Shown here: positions 36,646-46,000 of the stretch, one piece after another
How the letters are laid out: every line of letters begins with the position of its first letter
Position numbering within the stretch: the stretch's first letter is position 1
Assembly: GCA_017461585.1 (NCBI GenBank)
Contig: JAFTYM010000031.1
Span: 1-64,000 of the forward strand
Length of the DNA stretch: 64,000 nucleotides
Source: Oscillospiraceae bacterium
GTDB lineage: Bacteria; Bacillota; Clostridia; Oscillospirales; Oscillospiraceae
Reading direction: 5' to 3'
Position numbers and translations under genes: made by a program
The notes under the pieces: generated by a model
Seen by the model: only the letters and a program-made list of their open reading frames with translations
Told to the model about the DNA's origin: nothing
Databases searched by the model: none

Positions 36646-38268
36646 ATGAAAAGATTGGTTGCACTGCTGCTGGTTCTTTGCATGGTATTTGCATTGGCAG
36701 CCTGCGGTGGTAAAGATGTGGACAACACTACAGACACATCTGGCGACAACGCACAGAGCGGCGGCGCTGATTCCGGTAACGATACCGGTTCCGATGCTGC
36801 TCCCGGTAAGGACACATTAAACGTAGCATATTCTCAGGACCGTGGTACTCTTGACCCCTGCTACAACATCGGTTATGACTCCCTTAACGCTCTCCGTCTC
36901 GTTTATGAGACACTTTGGGACTGGAACTCCAAGGGCGAGCAGGAGTGGATTCTTGCAACAGGTATTGAGTATGTATCCGATACAGTATGGCACATCAAAA
37001 TCAGAGAAGGCGTTAAGTTCACAAACGGCAGTGACCTGACAGCTGAAGACGTAGTGTTCTCTATTGATAAGGCCAACAATAGAAAAGGCGAGCCCGCATA
37101 TCTGCCCTACCTTGACGGCGCAGCTACAAAGGTTCTTGATGAGTATACTGTAGAGTTTGTTCTTACACAGTACGATATCTCTTACATTTACAGCATGTCT
37201 TCTCTTCCCATCTTCGATAAGGAAACTTATGACGAAGAGACAATCGCACTTAACCCCATTGGTACAGGTGCATATGTTCTTGCTGACTATGTTGTAAACA
37301 GCCACATGAAGTTCACACTTCGTGAAGACGGCGGTTACTGGGGTGAGATGCCCAAAATCAAGAACATTAACTTCCACATGTACACAGAAGATGCACAGAA
37401 GACAAATGCTCTCATGACAGGCGACCTCGATATTACAGGTGTTCCTTATCAGGATGTTGAGTATGTTGAAGGACTTGGCACATATACTGTTTACAAGTCT
37501 GCTGCTTCTCAGGCCATGACACGTACACTGTACTTCAATGCTACAGAGTACTCTTCCGTTTTCTACAACAACCCTGATGCACGTAAGGCAGTAGCTATGG
37601 CTATTGATACACAGGCTATCGCAGACATCGCATACAGCGGCTTTGCAACTCCTGCAAGAATGGGCTGCTCTGTTGACTGTATCGACGCTAAGGAAGAATA
37701 CTTTGATCAGGGCGTTTACGGAACAGGCTACAACCCCGAGGAAGCAAAGGCTCTTGCTGAAAAGGCAGGCATAGTCGGTAAGACAATTTCAATCAGCACA
37801 AACGGTACATCTGATGCTATCGTAACAGCTGAGCTTATCCAGGCAGACCTCGAAGCTATCGGTATCCATGTTGAGATCAACAACTACGACACCGGTTCCT
37901 GGCTGTCCGTAGCTTTCAGCCCTGCAAACGCAGGTGATTTGATTGTTGACTTTACAGCAGCACCTTCCCAGACAGTTGCTCAGAACCTCTCTTGCTGGTA
38001 TCTGTACCACCTCGGCGGCGGCTACACAACATGCCCCTTCGAAGGCAAGGAGAGATTTGACCAGATCGCAGCAGTCGTTATGTCCACAAAGGATGAGACA
38101 GTTCGTGACGGCATGAACAGTGAAATGAACGTGATCCTTAACGACGCAATGCTTTGGTATAACCTCTGCGACCTTACAACAGTTACAGCTTATGCAAGCG
38201 GACTTGAAGGCTTTGAAATCATGGTTATGGGTAACATCAACTATGCAAAGCTTTCCTGGGCTAACTAA
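36646..38268 (+). CDS. Family-5 extracellular solute-binding lipoprotein (SBP2)
   Basis: 540 residues: lipobox LAAC with Cys20, an Asp/Ser/Gly-rich linker to about 62, then the SBP_bac_5 domain. It lies directly after dppF and is presumably the cognate receptor. It shares long identical stretches with SBP3 (EYVSDTVWHIKIREGVKF, YNPEEAKALAEKAG, STNGTSDAIVTAELIQADL), so the two come from a tandem duplication, while SBP1 is more distant. ATG 36646 follows GAGGAGG; the frame extends upstream into dppF without a start signal. Confidence 0.92.
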   Translation: MKRLVALLLVLCMVFALAACGGKDVDNTTDTSGDNAQSGGADSGNDTGSDAAPGKDTLNVAYSQDRGTLDPCYNIGYDSLNALRLVYETLWDWNSKGEQEWILATGIEYVSDTVWHIKIREGVKFTNGSDLTAEDVVFSIDKANNRKGEPAYLPYLDGAATKVLDEYTVEFVLTQYDISYIYSMSSLPIFDKETYDEETIALNPIGTGAYVLADYVVNSHMKFTLREDGGYWGEMPKIKNINFHMYTEDAQKTNALMTGDLDITGVPYQDVEYVEGLGTYTVYKSAASQAMTRTLYFNATEYSSVFYNNPDARKAVAMAIDTQAIADIAYSGFATPARMGCSVDCIDAKEEYFDQGVYGTGYNPEEAKALAEKAGIVGKTISISTNGTSDAIVTAELIQADLEAIGIHVEINNYDTGSWLSVAFSPANAGDLIVDFTAAPSQTVAQNLSCWYLYHLGGGYTTCPFEGKERFDQIAAVVMSTKDETVRDGMNSEMNVILNDAMLWYNLCDLTTVTAYASGLEGFEIMVMGNINYAKLSWAN

Positions 38269-38302
38269 TTAGATTACTCAGAACTCATGTAATTAAATAT
38301 CG

Positions 38303-38324
38303 AGCCCCGAATTATTTCGGGGCT
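38303..38324 (+). other. Hairpin between SBP2 and SBP3
   Basis: AGCCCCGAA (38303-38311) pairs with TTCGGGGCT (38316-38324). No T-run follows, so it looks like a message-stabilising or partial-termination hairpin, common after binding-protein genes. The remaining 110 bases to SBP3 are A/T-rich with a TATATATA tract before the ribosome site and may hold an extra promoter. Confidence 0.5.
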
Positions 38325-38438
38325 TGAAAGAAATTGTGCAAACTAGATTTATCCCGGCGAGAATTGTCAGTGCAGTAAATATATAGGTAAAACTATATAT
38401 ATATAAACCCCATTTTTATAATTATACAAGGAGGAAAA

Positions 38439-40055
38439 ATGATGAAAAGATTAGTAGCACTGCTTTTGGTTCTTTGCATGGTATTTGCATTTGCTGCCTG
38501 TGGCGGCAACAAAGATGCAGGTTCCGATGGTGCAGCTGACGGCTCCGGCGACGCACAGACCGGTGGCGGCGATGCATCTGCAGACTCCGGCGAAGCAAAA
38601 AGAGACGACCTCAATATTGCGTATTCTCAGGATAGAGGTACTCTCAACCCCCTGTTTATGATCGGCTATGACAGCATGTATGCAATGCTGCAGGTTTACC
38701 AGCAGCTGTGGGACATCAACTCCGCAGGTGAGATGGAGTGGGTTCTTGCAACAGGTATTGAGTACGTATCCGACACAGTTTGGCACATTAAGATCAGAGA
38801 AGGCGTTAAGTTCCAGAACGGTAACCCCCTTACAGCTGAAGACGTAGTATACTCCCTCGTCTCTGCTAACTCCAGAGAAGGCGAGCCCGCTTTCCTTCCT
38901 TACATGGATATGGAGAACACAAAGGCTCTTGACGATTATACTGTAGAGTTTGTTCTCAAGCAGTATGACTTCTCCTACCTCTACAGCATGACTTATCTCC
39001 CCATCTTCGATAAGGAATCCTTTGACCCTGCAGTTGCTGCAACAACTCCCAACGGCACAGGTCCTTACGAGCTGGCTGACTACGTTGTAAACAGCCACAT
39101 TAAGCTCCAGCTCCGTACAGACGGCGGCTACTGGGGTGAGATGCCCTCCATCAAGTACCTGAACTTCCTTATGTTCACAGAAGATGCACAGAAGACCAAC
39201 GCTCTCCAGACAGGCGCTCTTGACATCGCAAGAGTTCCCTATCAGGATATCGAGTACATTGAAAGCGTAGGCGGCTACACAGTTGATCTCCAGAAATCTT
39301 CCAACGGCGGCGGTCGTGCACTGTACTTCAACGCAACAGAGCACTCCGACATTTTCTACAACAACCCCGATGCACGTAAGGCTGTAGCTATGGCTATTGA
39401 TGCTGAAGCAGTTTGCGCAATCGCATACAGCGGCTATGCAACTCCTGCAAGAATGCTCTGCTCTACAGGCTGCATTGACACTAAGGAAGAGTACTATGAT
39501 CAGGGCGTTTATGCAACAGGCTACAACCCCGAAGAAGCAAAGGCTCTTGCTGAAAAGGCAGGCCTTATCGGTAAGACACTTACAATCAGCACAAACGGTA
39601 CATCTGATGCTATCGTAACAGCTGAGCTTATCCAGGCAGACCTCGAAGCTATCGGTATCCACGTTGAGATCAACAACTACGACTCCGGTTCTTGGCTGGC
39701 AGTTGCATTCGATCCTTCCAATGCAGGTGATATGCTTGTTGACTTCACAGGCGTACCTTCCAACACAATTGCACAGAACCTCTCCTGCTGGTACCTGTAC
39801 CACCTGGGCGGCGGCTACACAACAATTGAGTTCGAGGGCAAGGATACTCTCGATGGTATCGCAGCTGTTGTTATGGGCGTAAGAGATGAAGAAGAGCGCG
39901 CAAAGATGAACAAGCAGATGTTTGACATTCTCAACGAGCAGCTCCTTTGGTTCGGTATCTGCGACCTTACAACTGCAACAGCATACCCCGAAGGACTTAA
40001 GGGTTATGAAGTTCAGAACCAGGGCTTCATTAACTACGGCAAGCTTTCTTGGTAA
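38439..40055 (+). CDS. Family-5 extracellular solute-binding lipoprotein (SBP3)
   Basis: 538 residues, with lipobox FAAC (Cys21 from the first Met; ATG 38442 is an equally good start behind GGAGG), a linker rich in Asp/Gly/Ser, and an SBP_bac_5 domain nearly colinear with SBP2. Differences cluster in the first third and at ligand-proximal stretches such as DSMYAMLQVYQQLW versus DSLNALRLVYETLW. This suggests the duplicate keeps the same importer but a modified ligand range. Followed by a GC-rich hairpin at 40138. Confidence 0.92.
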   Translation: MMKRLVALLLVLCMVFAFAACGGNKDAGSDGAADGSGDAQTGGGDASADSGEAKRDDLNIAYSQDRGTLNPLFMIGYDSMYAMLQVYQQLWDINSAGEMEWVLATGIEYVSDTVWHIKIREGVKFQNGNPLTAEDVVYSLVSANSREGEPAFLPYMDMENTKALDDYTVEFVLKQYDFSYLYSMTYLPIFDKESFDPAVAATTPNGTGPYELADYVVNSHIKLQLRTDGGYWGEMPSIKYLNFLMFTEDAQKTNALQTGALDIARVPYQDIEYIESVGGYTVDLQKSSNGGGRALYFNATEHSDIFYNNPDARKAVAMAIDAEAVCAIAYSGYATPARMLCSTGCIDTKEEYYDQGVYATGYNPEEAKALAEKAGLIGKTLTISTNGTSDAIVTAELIQADLEAIGIHVEINNYDSGSWLAVAFDPSNAGDMLVDFTGVPSNTIAQNLSCWYLYHLGGGYTTIEFEGKDTLDGIAAVVMGVRDEEERAKMNKQMFDILNEQLLWFGICDLTTATAYPEGLKGYEVQNQGFINYGKLSW

Positions 40056-40130
40056 TTAATACGGTTAATTCGCACAACTGAAAACACAGGCCGAAAACAG
40101 AGCTCGTAATACTCTGACAGGCAAATGAAA

Positions 40131-40177
40131 TTTTTAGGAGGGCGGCACGGCGATTGTGCCGCCCTCTTCCCTAAAAG
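40131..40177 (+). other. GC-rich hairpin between SBP3 and URO-D2
   Basis: GAGGGCGGCAC (40138-40148) pairs with GTGCCGCCCTC (40156-40166), with outer TTTTAGG/CCTAAAA pairing. No plus-strand T-run. It is probably an operon-internal stem that lowers downstream expression or protects the binding-protein message. Confidence 0.55.
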
Positions 40178-40226
40178 ATATTTATAAATCCTAATAATTT
40201 AGATAAAGCCCGAAAGGAGAATTTGC

Positions 40227-41312
40227 ATGAAGATTAAATTTGATCCGGCTGAGACAAAGGTAGCATATACCAAGAACTTACATATATTTGGACCCGAGGT
40301 ACCGGTATATTCACTGCCTGTTTCACCTAAAGAGGGCTTTATCGCAGCAATGAAAAGAGAGCCTCTTTGGCAGGTTTGTGACCTTGAGTCAGAAATGTTC
40401 TGTCCCCGCGCTAATCCCGATAACGTAGCAAGAGGCTTTATTTTGGACGGAAGTGAGCATAGGCTTGGTGATAATGGCGACGGTCGTGATATGTTCGGTG
40501 TAAAATGGGAATATATCGAGCAGGCGGGCGGATGTATGGTACGTCCCGGTAATCCGCTTTTAAACGACGCCAACGAGTGGGTAGACAAGGTTGTTTGGCC
40601 TGATGTTGATTCCTGGGGATGGGAAGAAACTGCCAAAACCGCCACAGTATTCTTAAAGAGGGAATATGCAAACAGCTGCTGGTTTATGAATGGCTGGTTT
40701 GAACGTCTGCTTTCGTTTATGAACACAGAAGATGCATTGCTTGCTCTGATCGATGAAGATCAGAAGGATGCTATTAAAGCTATGTTCGACAAGCTCTCCG
40801 ATCTGTACATAAAAATTGTTGATAAGTACATTGAGTATTTCCCGGATATTGACTATTTCTTTGTTCACGATGACTGGGGAAGCCAGAAGAGTCCCTTCTT
40901 CTCTCCGGAAACAGGTGCTGAGATACTTGTTCCATGTATGAGAAAGCTGACCGACCACATCCATGCAAGAGGAAAGTTCTGCGAGCTGCATAGCTGCGGA
41001 AATATCTTCAAGCAGATTGGAAATGTCTGTGATGCCGGCTGGGATACATGGAGCGGACAGCTTATGAATGACACTCAGACACTTTATGAGATGTATGGTG
41101 ACAGAATCATGATGCAGGTAACACCTGATTTGTTTGATCCGTCTAAACTTACTATTGAAGAACAGCGCAAGATGGCAAGAGCCTATTGCGATAAATTCTG
41201 TAATCCTGATAAGCCTTCCATGTTCAACGGATATGGAAATGAGGTCATGACCGAGGCTTACAGAGAGGAATTATATATTCGTTCACGCATTAATTACTGC
41301 GGTTCTATTTAA
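40227..41312 (+). CDS. URO-D-fold protein, possible methyltransferase (URO-D2)
   Basis: 361 residues, start behind AAAGGAG. ELHSCGNI gives His255 and Cys257 of the H-x-C metal motif. It is closer to URO-D3 than to URO-D1 (shared ANPDN/VNPDN, MFGVKWE/MFGIEWE, FVHDDWGSQK/SIHDDWGSQK). The active-site-like HDDWG is present in all three. The protein lies after the binding proteins and before the cupin. As with URO-D1, demethylation or methyl transfer is a family-based guess; true uroporphyrinogen decarboxylase is unlikely in this context. Confidence 0.72.
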   Translation: MKIKFDPAETKVAYTKNLHIFGPEVPVYSLPVSPKEGFIAAMKREPLWQVCDLESEMFCPRANPDNVARGFILDGSEHRLGDNGDGRDMFGVKWEYIEQAGGCMVRPGNPLLNDANEWVDKVVWPDVDSWGWEETAKTATVFLKREYANSCWFMNGWFERLLSFMNTEDALLALIDEDQKDAIKAMFDKLSDLYIKIVDKYIEYFPDIDYFFVHDDWGSQKSPFFSPETGAEILVPCMRKLTDHIHARGKFCELHSCGNIFKQIGNVCDAGWDTWSGQLMNDTQTLYEMYGDRIMMQVTPDLFDPSKLTIEEQRKMARAYCDKFCNPDKPSMFNGYGNEVMTEAYREELYIRSRINYCGSI

Positions 41313-41347
41313 CTTTAACAGAAAAAATTAAAAAGGAGGAAAATTCA

Positions 41348-42319
41348 ATGAAGCATCCGTATTTAATTAAAATCACCGACGAGGAAAACTGGCTGTTCCC
41401 CACAAAAGGCTATAATAAAGACGGCAGCATAGGCGAAGATCAGCGCACAATTGTTCTGCCTGAAGGAATGGACAGAAGATACTGCTTTACTGACTCCGTA
41501 ATGCGCAAGTCAGAAGCACCGGATGGACCTTTGATGACACATGAGCATCAGCAGGGCTATGAGACATTCTTTGTAGAGTCTGCTTCCATGTATTTCTACA
41601 TCAACGGTAAGAAGACTCTCGTTGAGGCAGGTAAGATCATCCACATGCAGCCCTATGAAGCACACAGCTTCATCTTCAACGGCGATGTACAGTTCCGCGG
41701 AACATTCCATGACTGGAACTGCGCAGACGATTCATTGGCAACCTCCACTCTGGAGAAGCATTATCCCGATGCAAAAAAGGACCCCGAGTTCTTCAGCCTC
41801 CTGTGCAGCAACATCGACCTTCATATGCGTGGTATCGCAGACTGTGAGGAGGTTCCCGCAGAGCAGGTTCCCAACGTAAAAGACCCCAAGAACCCCATGG
41901 CAAAGTTTGAAATCAACGGCGCAGTTCTTAAGATGATCACAGCACGTTGGGAAAACGGCGGCAAGAAGGAGATCTGGCTTGCTGAGATGGAGCCCGGCTT
42001 CTATGCAAATTGGGATGCATATCCCGGAACTCAGGATCTGTTCTATGTAACAGAGGGTAAGATCAAGTTCAAGGTATATGACGAAGAGTTTGTAGCCGAA
42101 AAGGATTGCCTCGTAAAGATACCCAAGTACGCACCCAGAAGCTTTGAAGTATTAGAGCAGGCTTCCATGTACGATGTAGGCGGCATCACACGCTGGTATG
42201 CTCTCCTTCAGGACTTCACAGCTCTTAAGAAGTATAAGCCCGAGGAGGCAACCAAGGAAGCTTATGATCAGCTTCGTGCAAAGTTTGGCTGTCAGGTTGC
42301 TGAATACGGAAAGAAATAA
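41348..42319 (+). CDS. Two-domain cupin protein (cupin 1)
   Basis: 323 residues forming two cupin barrels. The first has a full metal motif: THEHQQGYE (His65, His67, Glu72) and PYEAHSF (His106). The second, around 225-290 (TQDLFYVTEGKIKFKVYDEE), lacks the histidines and is probably structural. Such bicupins can be sugar isomerases, dioxygenase-like enzymes or metal-dependent lyases; in a strict anaerobe an isomerase/epimerase or hydrolase role on the released sugar or aglycone is most plausible. It lies between the two URO-D genes. It is about nine-tenths identical by eye to the protein at 47848. Confidence 0.78.
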   Translation: MKHPYLIKITDEENWLFPTKGYNKDGSIGEDQRTIVLPEGMDRRYCFTDSVMRKSEAPDGPLMTHEHQQGYETFFVESASMYFYINGKKTLVEAGKIIHMQPYEAHSFIFNGDVQFRGTFHDWNCADDSLATSTLEKHYPDAKKDPEFFSLLCSNIDLHMRGIADCEEVPAEQVPNVKDPKNPMAKFEINGAVLKMITARWENGGKKEIWLAEMEPGFYANWDAYPGTQDLFYVTEGKIKFKVYDEEFVAEKDCLVKIPKYAPRSFEVLEQASMYDVGGITRWYALLQDFTALKKYKPEEATKEAYDQLRAKFGCQVAEYGKK

Positions 42320-42366
42320 GCTTACATTACACAAAACAGATTTCAAGAAATCAGAAAGGAAATATT

Positions 42367-43455
42367 ATGAGTGCACCTAAATTTGATCCCAAAGAGCTTG
42401 AGATAGTAGGTACAGTTCCGGCACAGTTTGGTATGCCCGAAATGCCCATTTATAACTATCCCTGCACAATGAAAGAAGCCGTCAAGGCAGCATACAGAAA
42501 AGAGCCTTACTGGATGATCTTCGGCATGAACATGAAGATGATGACTCCTGCTGTTAACCCTGACAACCTTGCTCGTGCATTTGCTTTTGAAGCTGAGAAG
42601 TATGAGCCTGTTGTTGACGGAACAGTTCCCGATATGTTCGGTATCGAGTGGGAGTTTGTTCCCTCTGTAGGCGGATCCATGGTCCGTCCCGGTAAGCCCT
42701 TTGCTGAGGATGCATGGGAGCTTCTCGAAAAGGTACAGTGGCCCAACCCCGATGAGTGGGACTGGGAACATAGTGCTGCGGTAAACAATCCCAGCTCATA
42801 TATGGATCCCAACAACTATAACCTTATCGGATTCCTGAACGGCTGGTTTGAACGTCTCATCTCCATGATGGACTTTGAGAATGCTCTTATGGCTCTCTAC
42901 GATGAGGACCAGAAAGAAGCTATCCACCAGTTCTTTGATAAGCTTACAGATCTGTACATAAATATCTTCGGTCATTATATTGATGCATATCCCGAGCTGG
43001 ACGGCTTCTCCATCCATGATGACTGGGGCTCTCAGAAAGAGACATTCTTCTCTCCTGCACTTGCTGAAGAGATGATCGTTCCCTATATGCGCCGCCTGAC
43101 AGATTATCTCCACTCCAGAGGTAAGACCTGTGAGCTGCATTCATGCGGTCAGAACTTTAAGCAGATCCCCAACTACATCAAGGCCGGTTGGGACTCCTGG
43201 TTCCCTCAGGTAATCGTTGATACCCAGAAGGCATTTGAAGAGTACGGCGATCAGATCATTATCGGTGTTGACCCTCAGATCGACCCCACAGGCAAGACAG
43301 ATGATGAGATGCGTGCTCTTGCAAGAGAATTTGTAGATAAATATATGCAGCCCGGTAAGATGGCGTTTTTCCATTACACCCTTGATTGCTGTACACCTGC
43401 GTTTACCGAGGAGCTTTATTCTTACTCCCGTAAAAAGTGCAGCGGCGAGCTGTAA
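42367..43455 (+). CDS. URO-D-fold protein, possible methyltransferase (URO-D3)
   Basis: 362 residues, ATG behind GAAAGG. ELHSCGQN gives His258 and Cys260. Unlike the other two it also has a Cys pair near the C-terminus (TLDCCTP), at about the place where MtaA-type proteins carry their third Zn ligand, so of the three it best fits a zinc methyltransferase. It is the last gene of unit 2 and is followed by a strong terminator. Confidence 0.72.
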   Translation: MSAPKFDPKELEIVGTVPAQFGMPEMPIYNYPCTMKEAVKAAYRKEPYWMIFGMNMKMMTPAVNPDNLARAFAFEAEKYEPVVDGTVPDMFGIEWEFVPSVGGSMVRPGKPFAEDAWELLEKVQWPNPDEWDWEHSAAVNNPSSYMDPNNYNLIGFLNGWFERLISMMDFENALMALYDEDQKEAIHQFFDKLTDLYINIFGHYIDAYPELDGFSIHDDWGSQKETFFSPALAEEMIVPYMRRLTDYLHSRGKTCELHSCGQNFKQIPNYIKAGWDSWFPQVIVDTQKAFEEYGDQIIIGVDPQIDPTGKTDDEMRALAREFVDKYMQPGKMAFFHYTLDCCTPAFTEELYSYSRKKCSGEL

Positions 43456-43460
43456 ACAAA

Positions 43461-43494
43461 AAAATCCCCCTTACGGTGACGTAAGGGGGATTTT
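43461..43494. terminator. Terminator shared by unit 2 and the convergent TetR2 gene
   Basis: AAAATCCCCCTTACG pairs with CGTAAGGGGGATTTT around a four-base loop. A-runs and T-runs on both sides let it work in both directions between the convergent genes. Confidence 0.9.
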
Positions 43495-43496
43495 CG

Positions 43497-44105
43497 CTAT
43501 TTTGAAGAGAGTACGGAGCAAAGAGGAACGGATAGCGCGTTGGCTGCCATTTGGGACTGGTGCTCGATTGTGATCTGTTTGCCGAAATCTATCCAGTCGA
43601 AATATGATGTGAGCAAACCGGTTGATGTGAATATAAATGAAAATGCGTATGCCTCGGGGTCTGCCTCCAAAGGTCGGTTTGCGGCAAATTTCTTAGCAAG
43701 GGTACCTATCGCTGCTCCAAATTTGCGCATAAAACCACCGTCTTTAAAATAAGGATAGACAGTATTGAATTTATCGATATTCTCGTTAACCATCGCGTTT
43801 GTTGCAAGAATGAACTCAGCAGGCTTGAAATCCTTGCTGCTGAGTATGCCCGCTGATACAAGCCTTGCGATATATGCATTTATGGTCAGTGTTTCGATGT
43901 CTGAGAAGGCATCTTCTACGGATTTGTAATGCATATAAAAGGTTTTTCTGTTTATCATGGCGGTCTGGCAGAGCTCGGTTATGGATATGTCAGACAGATG
44001 TTTGATTTTGAGTAGTTCTATAACGGCAGAGTGGATAATGCGTCGTGTTTTTACGATGCGTATGTCGGTCGTTTTTGACATTAAATCATAATCAATAAAA
44101 GACAT
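43497..44105 (-). CDS. TetR/AcrR family transcriptional regulator (TetR2)
   Basis: 202 residues. The DNA-binding domain (VKTRRIIHSAV, DISITELCQTAMINRKTFYMHYKS) is strikingly similar to TetR1, and the C-terminal domains also align (FDWIDFGKQ versus LDWIDFGRQ), so the two are paralogues. It is divergent from unit 3; the shared intergenic region holds an inverted repeat at 44160-44193 that is a natural operator candidate, fitting autoregulation plus control of unit 3. Confidence 0.88.
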   Translation of the reverse strand: MSFIDYDLMSKTTDIRIVKTRRIIHSAVIELLKIKHLSDISITELCQTAMINRKTFYMHYKSVEDAFSDIETLTINAYIARLVSAGILSSKDFKPAEFILATNAMVNENIDKFNTVYPYFKDGGFMRKFGAAIGTLAKKFAANRPLEADPEAYAFSFIFTSTGLLTSYFDWIDFGKQITIEHQSQMAANALSVPLCSVLSSK

Positions 44106-44159
44106 TTTTTGTTCCCTTTTACTATAATATTTCGACGTTATTCCTAAAAGTGTTACTTA

Positions 44160-44193
44160 TTCCACAAAGGAAAAATTATTGCCCTTTGTGGAA
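44160..44193. promoter_or_regulatory. Candidate TetR2 operator
   Basis: TTCCACAAAGG (44160-44170) and CCTTTGTGGAA (44183-44193) form a perfect 11-bp inverted repeat with a 12-base spacer, in the divergent gap between tetR2 and unit 3. Arm size, position and symmetry suit a TetR-family site; binding itself is inference. Confidence 0.6.
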
Positions 44194-44326
44194 AAGGTTG
44201 GCCTGATTTAAAATAATTATACCAATAAAATATGTAAAAGTACAGTTTGACACAGCAGATTTTCTGATAAAACAGAATAAAAGAAGCATAAACAGTTGCA
44301 TTTAAATAAAAGAAAGGATGATACGA

Positions 44327-45985
44327 ATGATTAAAGACTATCCTTTGGATATTACACGAGTTCCCTTCAGCAGACGGACTGCAGGGTGCATGATTTTCTG
44401 TGAAGAAAATGGAGCACAGCTCGATGCAGATAACGGACTTTATCTGTCACAGAATGTAGAAAGTGTGCTTATGGGCGGCGCTCAGTTCCTGCGTAATAAG
44501 AACTATCTTCTTATCACTCCTGTTCTCGGTGCAGAGCCTGTTGAATATACATATTCTGCAACAATGTCCAAAATCACCATTAAAGCTGATGCGGGCATTA
44601 TTGAAATTACATTTGACCGTGACCGCGGAATGCGTATAAAGGCAGATAAACTCGGTATTCGCCTTACCGCAAAGATGGGCTTCGGCGATGTTGCTGCACT
44701 TAACGGTACTGCAGCAAAGATCGAGATGGACACAGGCGTGTTCAACATCGTTCCCAAGGTAGGCACGATCACCGTAGATTCCCACTACGATCTCCTCATG
44801 TACAGATATTCAGATCCCGTAATCGAGCTTATTCCCGATGACGGCAAGCTGGAAGTTACCGTATATGACAGAACCTATGATCCCGGCATGGAGCAGACCG
44901 GCACATTTGAAGAGTGCGTTGCTGCTATGGAAGAGGATCTGAATGCGTTTGCAGATATTCTTGTAGATGTTCCTGACGGACTGGAAACTCTGATTTACGG
45001 CCTCTGGATCGCAGAAAAGCCCTTCCGCGAGACTATAGATATGTATCCTTCCAATGTGGTTACAGCCGTATATCCAATCGCAAAAGAGCAGCCCATTCTG
45101 GCCCTTCCCTTTAAGTGCACAAAAAAGGCTGCAGAGCTTATTACGAACTTTGGCGAGTATACAACAAAGCAGGGTCTTGTTCCCGAGTATGTAAAGAGAT
45201 CCATGGAGCTTTTCCAGACTGTGGGCATGGATTACGGATATGCAGCTCTTGATCTTCTGGACAAGGGCGATGTAAGCGGTGAAGATGCCGCCAAGATTTA
45301 TGACTTCCTTGCTACAGTTAACAGATGGTGGACAAATAACCGCACAAACGACGGCGGAATCAGCTTCTTCTATGCATACAACTTTGAGTGCGGCAACTTA
45401 AAGAGCAGCACGATTAAGATGGGTACTCCCGCCATAACTCCCGACCTTATGACAAGAATGATCCTTCTTGCACAGGCCCTTGCGGCATACGCTGAAAAAA
45501 TCGGTGCAGAGAGTGCGGCAGCAGTCTGGAAAGAAACAGCTGACGCCCGTTACCGCTTCCTTATGGAAAAGCTGTGGAAGGACGGAAAGTTTGTCTGCAT
45601 GCTGGCTGACGGAACAGAGTATGAAAGCGACAGCGTAATGTGCTGTGCACCCATCATGCTCGGCAAGACACTTTGCGCAGACGCAGCAAAGGCAGTTGCA
45701 GATACAGTTGTCAACAAGTTCCTGGTTCCCGGAAAGGGCATCACTGTTGAAGCAGGCGAAGAGGATATCGATACTGTCACAATGTCTCTCATTATTTCCG
45801 GTCTTGCAGATGCAGGCTTTGCAGCTGAAGCAAAGGCTGCTGCGGATGCGGTAATGGAATTTATTGCAGAGAACGGACTTTATGCGGAATATTCCGCTGT
45901 GACAGCACCCGAAAAGCGCTGTGCAGCACTTTATCAGCCTGTTGCCTGTGCAGCTGTTCTTGCAGCTGTATCCAAGACCCTGTAA
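44327..45985 (+). CDS. Six-hairpin glycosidase-like protein with a degenerate active site (GH-f)
   Basis: About 552 residues, no signal peptide. The N-terminus LDITRVPFSRRTAGCMIF aligns with GH-c. At the acid loop it has FECGNLKSSTIKMGTP where GH-g has HESGWDDASIFNDGFP; frame and length match, but W-D-D has become N-L-K. The barrel fold is otherwise kept, including a conserved ITPDLMTRM after the loop. It is the first gene of unit 3 and lies 15 bases before GH-g. ATG 44327 suits the AGAAAGG site better than ATG 44318, which abuts it. Probably a pseudo-enzyme partner of GH-g. Confidence 0.65.
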   Translation: MIKDYPLDITRVPFSRRTAGCMIFCEENGAQLDADNGLYLSQNVESVLMGGAQFLRNKNYLLITPVLGAEPVEYTYSATMSKITIKADAGIIEITFDRDRGMRIKADKLGIRLTAKMGFGDVAALNGTAAKIEMDTGVFNIVPKVGTITVDSHYDLLMYRYSDPVIELIPDDGKLEVTVYDRTYDPGMEQTGTFEECVAAMEEDLNAFADILVDVPDGLETLIYGLWIAEKPFRETIDMYPSNVVTAVYPIAKEQPILALPFKCTKKAAELITNFGEYTTKQGLVPEYVKRSMELFQTVGMDYGYAALDLLDKGDVSGEDAAKIYDFLATVNRWWTNNRTNDGGISFFYAYNFECGNLKSSTIKMGTPAITPDLMTRMILLAQALAAYAEKIGAESAAAVWKETADARYRFLMEKLWKDGKFVCMLADGTEYESDSVMCCAPIMLGKTLCADAAKAVADTVVNKFLVPGKGITVEAGEEDIDTVTMSLIISGLADAGFAAEAKAAADAVMEFIAENGLYAEYSAVTAPEKRCAALYQPVACAAVLAAVSKTL

Positions 45986-46000
45986 AGGAGGTTTGCGTCT

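Noticed and set aside
38451..39803. 450-codon open frame antisense to SBP3
   Set aside because: It mirrors a highly codon-biased real gene with a lipobox and family motifs; the antisense translation is Cys/Val-rich without domains and has no ribosome site.
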